Assembly: GCF_017569205.1 (NCBI RefSeq)
Contig: NZ_CP071870.1
Coordinates: 3,162,001-3,226,000, forward strand
Length of the DNA stretch: 64,000 nucleotides
Direction: 5' to 3'
Origin: Propioniciclava sp. MC1595
GTDB taxonomy: Bacteria; Actinomycetota; Actinomycetes; Propionibacteriales; Propionibacteriaceae
Shown: one piece after another, positions 8,599 through 17,888 of the stretch
How positions within the stretch are numbered: the stretch's first letter is position 1
Layout: each line of letters starts with the position of its first letter
Program-made: the position numbers and the translations under genes
The notes under the pieces: model-generated
The model's database searches: none
Seen by the model: only the letters and a program-made list of their open reading frames with translations
What the model was told of the DNA's origin: nothing

Positions 8599-8676
8599 TC
8601 AGGCGGCAGTGGCTGCGACAGGCGTGCCTGCGGCAGTGCGCGGCCGACCGATGCCGTACGTGAACATGCTGGTCAT
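8599..8676 (-). CDS. Possible 25-aa leader peptide upstream of the ABC exporter
   Basis: A short ORF starting MTSMFTYGIGRPRTAAG and ending AATAA. It is preceded by a strong Shine-Dalgarno sequence (GGAAGGGGG, six bases before ATG), stronger than that of most genes here. Only about 80 bases separate its stop from the exporter start, and that gap is GC-rich and repeat-bearing. Upstream peptides of this size often control drug-exporter genes by ribosome stalling or attenuation; that role here is inferred from position and ribosome-binding site. There is no independent evidence that the peptide is made. Confidence 0.5.
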   Translation of the reverse strand: MTSMFTYGIGRPRTAAGTPVAATAA

Positions 8677-8768
8677 GACGGCCCCCTTCCGATCGACTCC
8701 AGAACCGGCGCCCACGTTACGCCCGGGCGCACCGCAGGGTCAATCGGATCCGGCAACCCCTGGCGCCC

Positions 8769-10340
<1,572 letters not shown>

Positions 10341-10382
10341 GGTCGCCAAGGCTAGCGTCGGGGCCGCCACGAGGCCGAGGGC

Positions 10383-10388
10383 TAGACT
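10383..10388 (+). promoter_or_regulatory. -10 hexamer, leaderless start of the 97-aa gene
   Basis: TAGACT six bases before the GTG start at 10395, without a Shine-Dalgarno sequence. It lies in the 54-base divergent gap that also holds TAGCCT (minus strand, 10354-10349) for the HerA-like gene. Confidence 0.55.
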
Positions 10389-10394
10389 GGTCGG

Positions 10395-10688
10395 GTGATC
10401 TTCAAGCGTGTCGGCGAGGAGCGCCCCTACCCCGAGCACGGGTACACCCAGCGCCAGTGGGCCCAGATCGCACCCCAGCAGGTGCGGCTGGACCAGCTCG
10501 TGACGACCCGCCGCTGGCTCGACCTCGAGGCCCTCCTGGAGGACGACTCGACCTTCTACGGCGACTTGTTCGCCCACGTGGTGTCCTGGCGCGGCGACCT
10601 CTACCTCGAGGACGGGCTGCACCGCACGCTGCGCGCCGCGCTCCAGCAACGCCACTCGGTGCACGCCCGCGTGCTCGAGCTGAAGTAG
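10395..10688 (+). CDS. Conserved actinobacterial 97-aa protein (often labelled VapB-like)
   Basis: A small protein with a conserved core DLYLEDGLHRTLRAAL and ending HARVLELK. In many actinobacteria the homologue sits directly before a LytR C-terminal domain gene, as here, and is often labelled a VapB-family antitoxin. No PIN-domain toxin is next to it, so the toxin-antitoxin label should be doubted. The core resembles a ParB/Srx-like nuclease fragment more than a DNA-binding antitoxin; this is a weak impression. The GTG start is six bases downstream of TAGACT. Confidence 0.75.
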   Translation: MIFKRVGEERPYPEHGYTQRQWAQIAPQQVRLDQLVTTRRWLDLEALLEDDSTFYGDLFAHVVSWRGDLYLEDGLHRTLRAALQQRHSVHARVLELK

Positions 10689-10719
10689 TCTGACCCGGAC
10701 GCCGAGCAGGGGATCGACC

Positions 10720-11244
10720 ATGGACGCACGACAGGTGGCACGGGTGCTGAAGACGCCCGTCACGCTGCTGATCCTCGTCGCGCTCGTGTACTTTGCCGCC
10801 CGGTGGGGGTGGGACAAGGCCCGCGAGCCCATCCCGCCGCGCCCGCCCGAGCCCTGCGTGGTGAAGGAGATCGGCCCCGTGCTGCAGCCCGAGCACGTGT
10901 GGGTGAACGTGCTGAACGGCTCGAAGACGAACGGCGTCGCCAAGCGCCTGGGACAGATCCTGTCCGCCGACGGCTTCAAGGTGTACAGCCGGGTGAACGC
11001 CGACCGCGACGACTACCCGACCTCCGAGATCGTGGGCCACTCCGAGGACGCCCCCGAGGTCGTCCTCGTCCGCCAGGCCTTCCAGGACATCCCGTTCCGC
11101 GCCGACGGCCGTGAGAGCCGCTTCGTCGACGTGATCATCGGCGAGGTCCAGCCCGTGGCGGCCGAGAACCCCGAGTTCGGCGTCCCGCTGCCCGACGGCA
11201 AGGCGTGCCTCCCCGACCCCTTGGTGTCCGAACCCTCGGAGTGA
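10720..11244 (+). CDS. Membrane-anchored LytR C-terminal domain protein
   Basis: A 174-residue protein with one N-terminal membrane segment (about residues 12-28, TPVTLLILVALVYFA) and an extracytoplasmic LytR_C domain: VWVNVLNGSKTNGVAKRLGQIL at about 60-81, then VLVR and FVDVIIG strands. LytR_C domains accompany cell-wall glycopolymer ligases but lack their catalytic LCP domain; the function alone is unknown. GAGCAGGGGA gives a Shine-Dalgarno site, and the gene follows the 97-aa gene by 31 bases, so the two are probably co-transcribed. Confidence 0.82.
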   Translation: MDARQVARVLKTPVTLLILVALVYFAARWGWDKAREPIPPRPPEPCVVKEIGPVLQPEHVWVNVLNGSKTNGVAKRLGQILSADGFKVYSRVNADRDDYPTSEIVGHSEDAPEVVLVRQAFQDIPFRADGRESRFVDVIIGEVQPVAAENPEFGVPLPDGKACLPDPLVSEPSE

Positions 11245-11279
11245 GCCCACGGCGTCCGTGCCCGTGATGTGATGGACCC

Positions 11280-13007
11280 ATGAGTACCGCGTCCCTCCAT
11301 GCAGCCCAACGAGCAGACCACCTGGCTTCGATGGCCGACCCGCGGGGGGTGGACGTCCTCGTCATCGGCGGCGGGGTGACGGGTGCGGGCATCGCCCTGG
11401 ACGCCGCGACCCGCGGCCTGACCACCGCCATCGTCGAGGCCCAGGACTGGGCCTCCGGGACGTCCTCGCGCAGCTCGCGCCTCGTGCACGGCGGCCTGCG
11501 CTACCTGTACAACCTCGACTTCAAGCTGGTCGCCGAGGCGCTGCACGAGCGCGGCCTGCTGCTGACCAAGCTGGCCCCCCATCTGGTGAAGGCCCAGCCG
11601 CTGCTGTGGCCGTTCCGGCAGCCGGTCATCGAGCGCGGGTACTCCACGCTGGGCGTGGGCCTGTACGACGCCATGGCCGTGGTGGGCTCGAAGTTCAACG
11701 CGGCCGTGCCCATCCAGCGGCACCTGTCGAAGAAGGCGGCGCTGGCCAACTCCCCGTCGCTCGACCCGAACTCGCTGGTGGGCGCGATGGTCTACCACGA
11801 CGCCCGCGTCGACGACGCCCGCCTGGTCATCACCCTCGTCCGCACCGCGGTGGCCAACGGCGCGCTCGCGGCGTCGCGGGTGTCGGTGGTCCGGCTGACG
11901 AAGGACGCCTCGGGTCGCGTCACCGGCGCCGTCGTGCGCGACAACGAGAGCGGCGCGGAGTCGACGATCAGGGCGCGCCACGTCATCGGCGCCACCGGTG
12001 TGTGGACCGAGGAGACGCAGAACCTCGCCGAGGCGTCCGGCGGGCTGAAGGTGCTGGCGTCCAAGGGCATCCACGTGCTGGTGCCGCGGGAGCGGATCCG
12101 GTCGGCGACCGGCATGTTCCTGCGCACCGAGAAGTCGGTGCTGTTCATCATCCCGTGGCCGCGCTACTGGCTGATCGGCACCACCGACACCGCCTGGCAC
12201 GAGCAGCTGCGCCACCCGGTCCCGACGCAGGAGGACATCGCCTACCTGCTCGACCAGGCCAACCGCGTGCTCGGCGACAAGCTGACCACCGACGACGTGA
12301 TCGGCACCTTCGCCGGCCTGCGTCCGCTGCTGCAGCCGGGCACGCTGGGCGACGGCACCCAGTCGACCAAGGTGTCCCGCGAGCACACCGTGACCGAGGC
12401 CGCGCCGGGCCTGACGATGATCGCCGGCGGCAAGCTGACCACCTACCGGGTGATGGCCAAGGACGCCGTGGACTTCGCCCTCGGCAAGGCCGGGGCCAAG
12501 GCCCGCCCGAGCATCACCCACGAGGTGCCCCTGCTCGGCGCCGACGGCTACTCGGCCGCGCTGGCGCGGGCCGGCACGTTCGGCCAGCGCCACGGCTGGA
12601 CCGACGCCAAGGTCGCCGAGCTGCTCGAGCGCTACGGATCCGGCCTGCACGACTTCTGCGCCGCCCTGACCCGCGAACCCGAGCTCGACAGGCCGCTGGC
12701 GGGCAACCCCGCCTACCTGCGCGGCGAGGTCGCGTGGGGCGTCGTGCACGAGGGCGCCATGCACCTGGAGGACATGCTCGTGAACCGCGTGCGGGTCAAC
12801 GCCGAGACCGCCGACCGCGGGCTGTCGGTGGTCGACGAGGTGGCCGAGCTGATGGCGGAGCTGCTGGGCTGGAGCGAGGTCCAGACCGCCGAGGAGAAGG
12901 CCAGCTACCGGGCCCGCGTGGCCGCCGAGCTGGCCGCCCAGGGCATGTCCGACGATGCGGCGGCCTCGCGCGCACGGCTGGAGGCGGACGACCTGCGGCC
13001 GATGTGA
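11280..13007 (+). CDS. glpD: Glycerol-3-phosphate dehydrogenase GlpD
   Basis: FAD-dependent, membrane-associated aerobic-type enzyme that oxidises sn-glycerol 3-phosphate to dihydroxyacetone phosphate and passes electrons to quinone. The 575-residue product has the FAD dinucleotide motif VLVIGGGVTGAGIALDAATR near the N-terminus, the GlpD signature SSRLVHGGLRYL, and GGKLTTYR in the FAD/substrate region, then a helical C-terminal cap. Length is typical. No glpF or glpK lies in the window. A small DUF2853 gene follows after 33 bases. Confidence 0.93.
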   Translation: MSTASLHAAQRADHLASMADPRGVDVLVIGGGVTGAGIALDAATRGLTTAIVEAQDWASGTSSRSSRLVHGGLRYLYNLDFKLVAEALHERGLLLTKLAPHLVKAQPLLWPFRQPVIERGYSTLGVGLYDAMAVVGSKFNAAVPIQRHLSKKAALANSPSLDPNSLVGAMVYHDARVDDARLVITLVRTAVANGALAASRVSVVRLTKDASGRVTGAVVRDNESGAESTIRARHVIGATGVWTEETQNLAEASGGLKVLASKGIHVLVPRERIRSATGMFLRTEKSVLFIIPWPRYWLIGTTDTAWHEQLRHPVPTQEDIAYLLDQANRVLGDKLTTDDVIGTFAGLRPLLQPGTLGDGTQSTKVSREHTVTEAAPGLTMIAGGKLTTYRVMAKDAVDFALGKAGAKARPSITHEVPLLGADGYSAALARAGTFGQRHGWTDAKVAELLERYGSGLHDFCAALTREPELDRPLAGNPAYLRGEVAWGVVHEGAMHLEDMLVNRVRVNAETADRGLSVVDEVAELMAELLGWSEVQTAEEKASYRARVAAELAAQGMSDDAAASRARLEADDLRPM

Positions 13008-13040
13008 GCCTTCCCCTGCCCAACGCCGGCGATCGGGGCC

Positions 13041-13316
13041 ATGATGGAGGTGTCCGATCACGCGGGCATGGAGAAGACCTACCGGCTGGTCCTGAGCCGG
13101 TCCGACACCGCGCTCGTGGCGTGGAGCGACCCCGAGGAGCTCGAGACCGTCAAGAGGAACTTCCTCGTCAAGAAGCTCGGCCTGACCGAGGCCGACGGCC
13201 TGGACGCCGGCATCGAGGCGGTGGGCGCCAAGCTCAAGGGCGTGAACCGCAAGTCGCGCCTGACCGTCTACTACCTGCTCGCCGAGCACTTCGGGAAGCT
13301 GGGCCAGTTCAAGTAG
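13041..13316 (+). CDS. DUF2853 family protein
   Basis: A 91-residue protein that matches DUF2853 by its core: LVAWSDPEELETVKRNFLVKKLG followed by NRKSRLTVYYLLAEHFGKL. The family is small, helical and of unknown function. The start is uncertain: ATG at 13041 or 13044 has only a weak GGGG before it, while the ATG at 13068 (MEKTYRLVL) is where many homologues begin. A strong hairpin 23 bases after the stop probably ends the glpD transcript. Confidence 0.75.
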   Translation: MMEVSDHAGMEKTYRLVLSRSDTALVAWSDPEELETVKRNFLVKKLGLTEADGLDAGIEAVGAKLKGVNRKSRLTVYYLLAEHFGKLGQFK

Positions 13317-13338
13317 GCCTCCGCGACCGACCAACAGC

Positions 13339-13369
13339 AGAGCCCGGATCCGCTTCGGATCCGGGCTCT
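13339..13369. terminator. Bidirectional terminator hairpin
   Basis: A perfect 14-bp stem (AGAGCCCGGATCCG) with a 3-base loop, between the convergent DUF2853 and tRNA-Ser genes. Symmetry lets it act for both strands. Confidence 0.75.
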
Positions 13370-13373
13370 TGGC

Positions 13374-13462
13374 TGGCGGTGGCGGTGGGATTTGAACCCA
13401 CGGATGGGAGACCCATCACGCGCTTTCGAGGCGCGCTCCTTCGGCCGCTCGGACACGCCACC
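13374..13462 (-). tRNA. tRNA-Ser (CGA anticodon)
   Basis: On the minus strand the sequence folds as a class II tRNA: 7-bp acceptor stem GGTGGCG/CGCCACC, a D-arm, an anticodon loop CTCGAAA flanked by CGCGC/GCGCG, a long variable arm, and a T-arm GTGGG-TTCAAAT-CCCAC. The anticodon CGA reads UCG serine codons. The 3' CCA is encoded, after discriminator G. It sits next to tadA, a usual actinobacterial arrangement. Confidence 0.95.
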
Positions 13463-13504
13463 GCCGAGGAGCGTACCAATTTCGGCGGGGGCTTCGCCAA
13501 TCGG

Positions 13505-13966
13505 TCACCGGTGCCCGGCGAAGAACTCCCGCAGCACGGCGGCACACTCGTCGGCGTGCACGCCGGAGACCACCTCGACGCGGTGGTTGAGGCGCGGGTC
13601 GCGCACGATGTCGAACACGGACGCCACCGCCCCGGCCTTGGCGTCGAGGGCGCCGAAGACCAACCGGCCCACACGGGCGTTGACGATCGCGCCGGCGCAC
13701 ATGGCGCACGGTTCGAGGGTGACGACCAGCGTGGTGTCCTCCAGGCGCCACTCCCCGCCGTGCTCCACGGCGCGGCGCAGCGCGAGCACCTCGGCGTGCG
13801 CGGTCGGATCGCCGGTGAGCTCGCGTTCGTTCCCGGCCTCGGCGAGCACCTGCCCGTCCGGGCCCAGGAGCACCGCGCCGATGGGCACGTCACCGTGCGC
13901 CGCGGCGTCCTGGGCGAGGGCCAGGGCACGCTGCATGGCCGGGACCCAGCGCGTCCCCCCGCTCAC
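13505..13966 (-). CDS. tadA: tRNA-specific adenosine deaminase TadA
   Basis: Deaminates A34 of tRNA-Arg(ACG) to inosine. The product of about 153 residues has both zinc/catalytic motifs of the cytidine deaminase fold: PTAHAEV and PCAMC (TLEPCAMCAGAI). I chose the GTG at 13966 because it adds the conserved Trp found just before the first helix of TadA (RWVPAMQRALALA); ATG 13936 would remove it. The GTG lies seven bases after the stop of the acidic partner gene, so the two are in one operon. Confidence 0.9.
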   Translation of the reverse strand: MSGGTRWVPAMQRALALAQDAAAHGDVPIGAVLLGPDGQVLAEAGNERELTGDPTAHAEVLALRRAVEHGGEWRLEDTTLVVTLEPCAMCAGAIVNARVGRLVFGALDAKAGAVASVFDIVRDPRLNHRVEVVSGVHADECAAVLREFFAGHR

Positions 13967-13973
13967 GGGTGGC

Positions 13974-14714
13974 TCACAGGCCGAAGCCGCTGGCCACCTT
14001 GTCGTAGACGCTCGCGAAGCCGAGCTTCTCGACGATGGCCTCGATGGACTCGACCGGGTCGGCCTCCTCGTCGGAGGTGATCGCCTCGAGCTCGAGCTCG
14101 GACAGCCCGGCGTCGGCGAAGAGGTCGAAGTCGCCGACGGGCTCGGAGTCGTCCTCGTCGTCGGGCAGGTCGACGCCCAGGAAGTCGGCGGCGTCGCGCG
14201 CGATCGGCCAGTCGAGGGCCGCGCCCACGTCGGACAACAGCAGCTCGACCTTCTTGCCGCGCACACGCACGACCACGAAGAAGTCGGAGTCGATGCTGAC
14301 CACGCCGACCGCGCCCGCGTCGCCGGGGACCCGACGCAGGACCTCGATCAGGCCGTCGAGGTCGTTGGCGAGTTCCTTGTCCAGCGCCATGGCCGCCGGG
14401 ACGCCGTCCTCGCGGTAGAGCGCGGCCACGAGGTCGATGTCGTCCTCGGTCGCGTCCTCGGGGTAGTCGTCGTCGTCCTCGTCGTCCTCGTCGTCATCAT
14501 CATCATCGTCGTCGTCGTCGTCCGAGTCGTCCTCGTCGGCGAGGTCGTCGTCGTCCTCGGAGTCGTCGTCATCGTCGTAGTCGTCGTCGGAGTCATCGGC
14601 ACCACCCAGCAGGGCGGAGTAGTCGTTGCCCTCCACCTCGTCCATGCCGGGCCGGTCGTCGCCCTGGTCGGCGAGCTCGGCGTCGTACTCCTGCTCGTCG
14701 TGGCTGTCGGCCAT
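13974..14714 (-). CDS. tRNA adenosine deaminase-associated protein
   Basis: A 246-residue protein of the actinobacterial family found just upstream of tadA. The N-terminal 85 residues are extremely acidic, with long Asp runs, encoded by GAC/GAT triplet reiterations between 14461 and 14600. The folded part (about 90-246: DIDLVAALYREDGVP, VEVL-type helices, FFVVVRVRGKKVELLLSD) is the conserved portion. The family has no proven function; partnership with TadA is inferred from constant linkage. The acid tail length probably varies between strains by repeat slippage. Confidence 0.85.
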   Translation of the reverse strand: MADSHDEQEYDAELADQGDDRPGMDEVEGNDYSALLGGADDSDDDYDDDDDSEDDDDLADEDDSDDDDDDDDDDDEDDEDDDDYPEDATEDDIDLVAALYREDGVPAAMALDKELANDLDGLIEVLRRVPGDAGAVGVVSIDSDFFVVVRVRGKKVELLLSDVGAALDWPIARDAADFLGVDLPDDEDDSEPVGDFDLFADAGLSELELEAITSDEEADPVESIEAIVEKLGFASVYDKVASGFGL

Positions 14715-14839
14715 GATGGGCTCCCTCCGTCGGCCTCCATCGTGTCAGACTCCCGGGCATTCGGCACGCCGTTGCCCCAGCCGGACGGCCGGGGGCGGCG
14801 GGGCCGCACGCGCGGCGTCCGGCCTGCAAGAATGGCGGC

Positions 14840-15481
14840 GTGGAACTCATCGCCGTTGACCACCCGCTCGTCGCCCACAAGGTCCGCCTGCTGCGGGCCG
14901 TCGAGACCGACTCGCCGACCTTCCGCCGGCTCGTCGACGAGCTGGTGACCCTGCTGGCCTACGAGGCCACCCGCGAGGTGCGCGTCGACGAGGTCGACGT
15001 GACCACCCCCATCACGACCACGCGCGGTACCCACCTGAGCAAGCCGCTGCCGCTGGTCGTGCCGATCCTGCGCGCCGGCCTGGGCATGCTCGACGGCATG
15101 ATGCGCGTCATGCCGACCGCCGAGGTGGGCTTCGTCGGCATGGTGCGCGACGAGGAGACGCTGCAGCCCTTCACCTACGCCGAGCGGCTGCCGCACGACC
15201 TGTCCGGGCGCCAGTGCTACGTGCTCGACCCGATGCTCGCCACCGGCGGCTCGCTGGGCGGCACGGTGAAGTTCCTGGTCGACCGCGGCGCCGACCACAT
15301 CACCTGCATCTGCCTGCTCGCCGCCCCGGAGGGCATCGAGAACATGCGCGCGCTCGTCGACCCGGTCGGCGTGCCCTGCACCCTGGTGGTCGCGGCCGTC
15401 GACGAGAAGCTCAACGACCACGGCTACATCGTCCCGGGCCTCGGCGACGCCGGCGACCGCCTCTACGGCCTGGCCGAGTAA
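14840..15481 (+). CDS. upp: Uracil phosphoribosyltransferase
   Basis: Salvages uracil with PRPP to give UMP. The 213-residue product begins with the usual [15 protein letters not shown], carries the PRPP loop [11 protein letters not shown] and the uracil-binding tail [15 protein letters not shown]. Length is standard. The start is GTG, six bases after AAGAAT, a near-match to the leaderless -10 pattern. It diverges from the tadA-associated gene with about 125 bases between. Confidence 0.95.
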   Translation: MELIAVDHPLVAHKVRLLRAVETDSPTFRRLVDELVTLLAYEATREVRVDEVDVTTPITTTRGTHLSKPLPLVVPILRAGLGMLDGMMRVMPTAEVGFVGMVRDEETLQPFTYAERLPHDLSGRQCYVLDPMLATGGSLGGTVKFLVDRGADHITCICLLAAPEGIENMRALVDPVGVPCTLVVAAVDEKLNDHGYIVPGLGDAGDRLYGLAE

Positions 15482-15554
15482 CCGCCGACAGCCTGCCTCA
15501 GCGGGGTGAGGTGCTGGGCGGCCAACCGCCGCTCCAGCACCCCGGCGACGTCCA

Positions 15555-16445
15555 TCAGGCGCGGCCCAGGTCGCGGCGGCGCTCGGCGTCACGGCCGGCC
15601 AGGGCGAGCCCGAGCAGCGTGAGCGCCGGCGGCGCGATGACGCCGCCGAGCAGCACCGGGCCGACCCACCAGCCGCCCTTCATGGGGCGAATGACGGTCA
15701 GCTTCGCGACCCCGCCGGCGATCCCGGCGGCGATGGCGAGGCGGCCGGCGCGGCCGGCCCCGTTCGTCCGGGACGCCGACGCCGCGACCCCCAGCCCTGC
15801 TGCGGCCAGCGACAAGCCGATGTCCCACGCGGCGGCGGTGCCCTTGCTGACCCAGCCGTCGGGGCGGCCCGCGGCGTCCCAGTGGTTGGGGAGCCGGTCG
15901 GGCAGCGAGCGCCCGCGCACCGCGTAGTGGGCGACCACCGCCGCGGCCATGGCCGCGGGGAAGAGCGCCCCGACCGAGAACGCCTCGTGGGGGGTGTTGG
16001 CGAAGGGCTCGTCCTCGGCGTCGGGCTCGATCAGGCCGAGCTTCACGGCGGCGGCGCCGAAGTTGAGGTCCCACCCCGCGCCGAACGCGCGCGGCCGGAG
16101 CAGGCGCGGGTCGGCGGGGTCCCAGAGGGCGTCCTTGATCCGCTCCGCCGTCGGCGGGCGCACGTCGAACGGGATGCCGAACCAGCGGCCCACCCGCGGG
16201 TCACCGGAGTCGGCCCCGTCGGGGTCGGCGTCGGCGAACTCCGCCGTGACCGGGCCCAGCCGGGTCACGAGGTGGGCGAGGTCCTCGGGCGTGGAACCGG
16301 CGTCGAGGCCCTCGCAGAGCGCGGTGGTCAGCTCGTCGCGGACGTCGTCACGCAGGTCGTGGCCCACCACGGCCACGGACGCGTCGAGCCAGGCCCGGGC
16401 CGCCGCCCGGGTGTCGGGGGTGAGCTGGTCGAGCGAGGTGATCAT
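15555..16445 (-). CDS. DUF1648/DUF5808-type membrane protein with regulatory N-terminus
   Basis: A 296-residue protein. Residues 1-75 are a soluble helical region like those of DUF1700-type proteins encoded beside PadR genes. A DUF5808-like segment follows (WDLNFGAAAVKLGLIEPDAEDEPFAN), then a DUF1648-like patch (LPDRLPNHWDAAGRPDGWVSKG) among about four or five membrane segments. No function is known. ATG overlaps the padR stop as ATGA, so it is the co-expressed partner and likely target of that repressor. Confidence 0.72.
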   Translation of the reverse strand: MITSLDQLTPDTRAAARAWLDASVAVVGHDLRDDVRDELTTALCEGLDAGSTPEDLAHLVTRLGPVTAEFADADPDGADSGDPRVGRWFGIPFDVRPPTAERIKDALWDPADPRLLRPRAFGAGWDLNFGAAAVKLGLIEPDAEDEPFANTPHEAFSVGALFPAAMAAAVVAHYAVRGRSLPDRLPNHWDAAGRPDGWVSKGTAAAWDIGLSLAAAGLGVAASASRTNGAGRAGRLAIAAGIAGGVAKLTVIRPMKGGWWVGPVLLGGVIAPPALTLLGLALAGRDAERRRDLGRA

Positions 16446-16774
16446 CGGGACTCCTTCAGCAGTGCGTCGAGGCCGTCACGGACGGCGACCCACGCGTCGT
16501 GCTGCGCGCTGTGGGCCGCCCGGCCGGCCCCGGTCAGACGGTAGTACTTGCGGGGCGGGCCGACCGGCGACTCCTGCCAAGTCGACTCGATCAGCCCCGC
16601 CTTGAGCAGGCGGGACAGCAGCGGGTAGACGGTGCCCGCGGTCAGCGCGAGGGCCGGCTGCGAGGCCAGCTCGTCGACGACCTGCGAGCCGTAGCGTTCA
16701 CCCTGGGCGAGCAGCTCGAGCACGGCGAGTTCCACGACCCCCCGGCGGATCTGTGCGGTGCGATCTTCAGCCAT
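16442..16774 (-). CDS. PadR family transcriptional regulator
   Basis: A 110-residue winged-helix repressor of the PadR type: LAVLELLAQGERYGSQVVDEL, TAGTVYPLLSRLLKAGLIES and PRKYYRLTGAG are the family motifs, with a short C-terminal dimer helix. ATG 16774 gives the usual length. A GGTA-N8-TACC inverted repeat begins eight bases upstream and may be its own operator. PadR proteins often sense phenolics or drugs, but the ligand here is unknown. The downstream membrane gene overlaps by four bases. Confidence 0.88.
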   Translation of the reverse strand: MAEDRTAQIRRGVVELAVLELLAQGERYGSQVVDELASQPALALTAGTVYPLLSRLLKAGLIESTWQESPVGPPRKYYRLTGAGRAAHSAQHDAWVAVRDGLDALLKESR

Positions 16775-16782
16775 GACCTCAT

Positions 16783-16798
16783 GGTAACACCCAGTACC
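16783..16798 (-). promoter_or_regulatory. Candidate PadR operator
   Basis: GGTA-N8-TACC inverted repeat just before the padR start codon, in a locally AT-richer patch. Short arms make this only a candidate. Confidence 0.35.
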
Positions 16799-16891
16799 TT
16801 GTTTCGCAAGCATCTAGGTGCGACCGGGCATCGACCGCCCGCAAACCGCCTGACTAGCCTTGACGCAACCACGACACAGGAGGAGGGACCC

Positions 16892-17143
16892 ATGTCCGAG
16901 CAGAAGAAGGACGGCGGAGACATCAGCTCCGGCTTCGGCGACCCGAAGGTGGACGGCCCCGTCTCCGACGAGAAGGCCGAGCAGATGCTGCACGGAGGCA
17001 ACCACGACGACGTGACCGAGGAGATCGAGATCCCGACCGAGTCGGTGTTCGCGGTCGACTCCGACGGCACGGTCGAGGTCGAGGACGCCGACGAGCAGGG
17101 TCGGCCCGACGCCGCCGGTGGCGGCGGGGGCGGCGGCTGGTGA
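16892..17143 (+). CDS. Acidic 83-aa protein with poly-Gly-Trp tail
   Basis: I recognise no family. The protein is hydrophilic and acidic, with no signal peptide or membrane segment. It has MSEQKKDGGDISSGFGDP at the N-terminus, an acidic middle (EEIEIPTESVFAVDSDGT) and ends in seven Gly then a single Trp. A very good Shine-Dalgarno sequence (AGGAGGAGGGA) precedes the ATG, so strong translation is expected. It stands alone between divergent padR and a GNAT gene. The tail is unusual: a flexible Gly run capped by Trp could be an interaction or processing tag. Confidence 0.7.
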   Translation: MSEQKKDGGDISSGFGDPKVDGPVSDEKAEQMLHGGNHDDVTEEIEIPTESVFAVDSDGTVEVEDADEQGRPDAAGGGGGGGW

Positions 17144-17200
17144 ACCCCCAGCCGTGCGGGCGACTGGTGACGGCCGCCCGCACGGTGGGATGATCGCGGC

Positions 17201-17851
17201 ATGGACCCACGCGTCGCCGAGATCTTCCCCCCACTCGGGGTCCGCGTCACCTGCGGGCCCCTCGAGCTGCGCGGCATCGGCGACACCGAGATGCTCGCCC
17301 TGCTCGACGTCGTCCAGGACGGCATCCACGACCCCGCCCGAATGCCCTTCTTCTTCCCGTGGACCGACGCGCCGGCGTCCGAGATGCCCCTCAGCTACCT
17401 GCAGTGGTGGACGCGCGGCCTGGCCACGTGGTCGCGCGAGGCCTGGTCGCTCGACCTGTGCGCGCTCTGGGAGGGCGAGGTCGTGGGCGTGCAGGGCGTG
17501 GCGACACAGGACTTCCTGACCTTCCGCTACGGCGAGACCGGCTCGTGGCTCGGCCGGCGGTTCCAGGGGCGCGGCATCGGCACGGCGGCGCGGCAGGCGC
17601 TGTGCGCGCTGCTGTTCGACCACCTCGACTTCGAGTTCATCACCTCGGCTGCGTTCACCGACAACCCTGCGTCGCTGCGCGTCAGCGAGAAGCTCGGCTA
17701 CCGCGACAACGGCATCAGCTGGTCCAAGCCGCGGGGCACGCGCGCGGTGACGCGCCGGCTGTTGCTCCTGCCCGAGGACTTCGTGCGCGGCGAGCCCATC
17801 ACCGTCGAGGGCATCGAACCCCTGCGCCGGTTCATCGGCCTGGACGCCTGA
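17201..17851 (+). CDS. GNAT family N-acetyltransferase (RimJ/RimL-like)
   Basis: A 216-residue acetyltransferase. Acetyl-CoA-binding motif A is clear (GRRFQGRGIGTAARQALCALLF), preceded by a beta strand VVGVQGV and followed by the N-P-A-S-x-R-V-x-E-K-L-G-Y motif that closes RimJ/RimL-type enzymes (NPASLRVSEKLGY). The acceptor could be a protein N-terminus or a small molecule. The gene is monocistronic and convergent with the MFS gene. GATGAT lies six bases before the ATG, a near-match to the leaderless pattern. Confidence 0.85.
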   Translation: MDPRVAEIFPPLGVRVTCGPLELRGIGDTEMLALLDVVQDGIHDPARMPFFFPWTDAPASEMPLSYLQWWTRGLATWSREAWSLDLCALWEGEVVGVQGVATQDFLTFRYGETGSWLGRRFQGRGIGTAARQALCALLFDHLDFEFITSAAFTDNPASLRVSEKLGYRDNGISWSKPRGTRAVTRRLLLLPEDFVRGEPITVEGIEPLRRFIGLDA

Positions 17852-17888
17852 GGCTGCGGCCCGACCCCACCCGGCCTCGGGGCCCGGC

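Noticed and set aside
10395-10688. Toxin-antitoxin module (VapB-like label)
   Set aside because: No toxin gene is adjacent and the constant neighbour in actinobacteria is a LytR_C protein, so a TA role is not supported.
13339-13462. Possible integration site at the tRNA-Ser 3' end
   Set aside because: There is no integrase or duplicated tRNA end nearby; the inverted repeat is a simple terminator between convergent genes.
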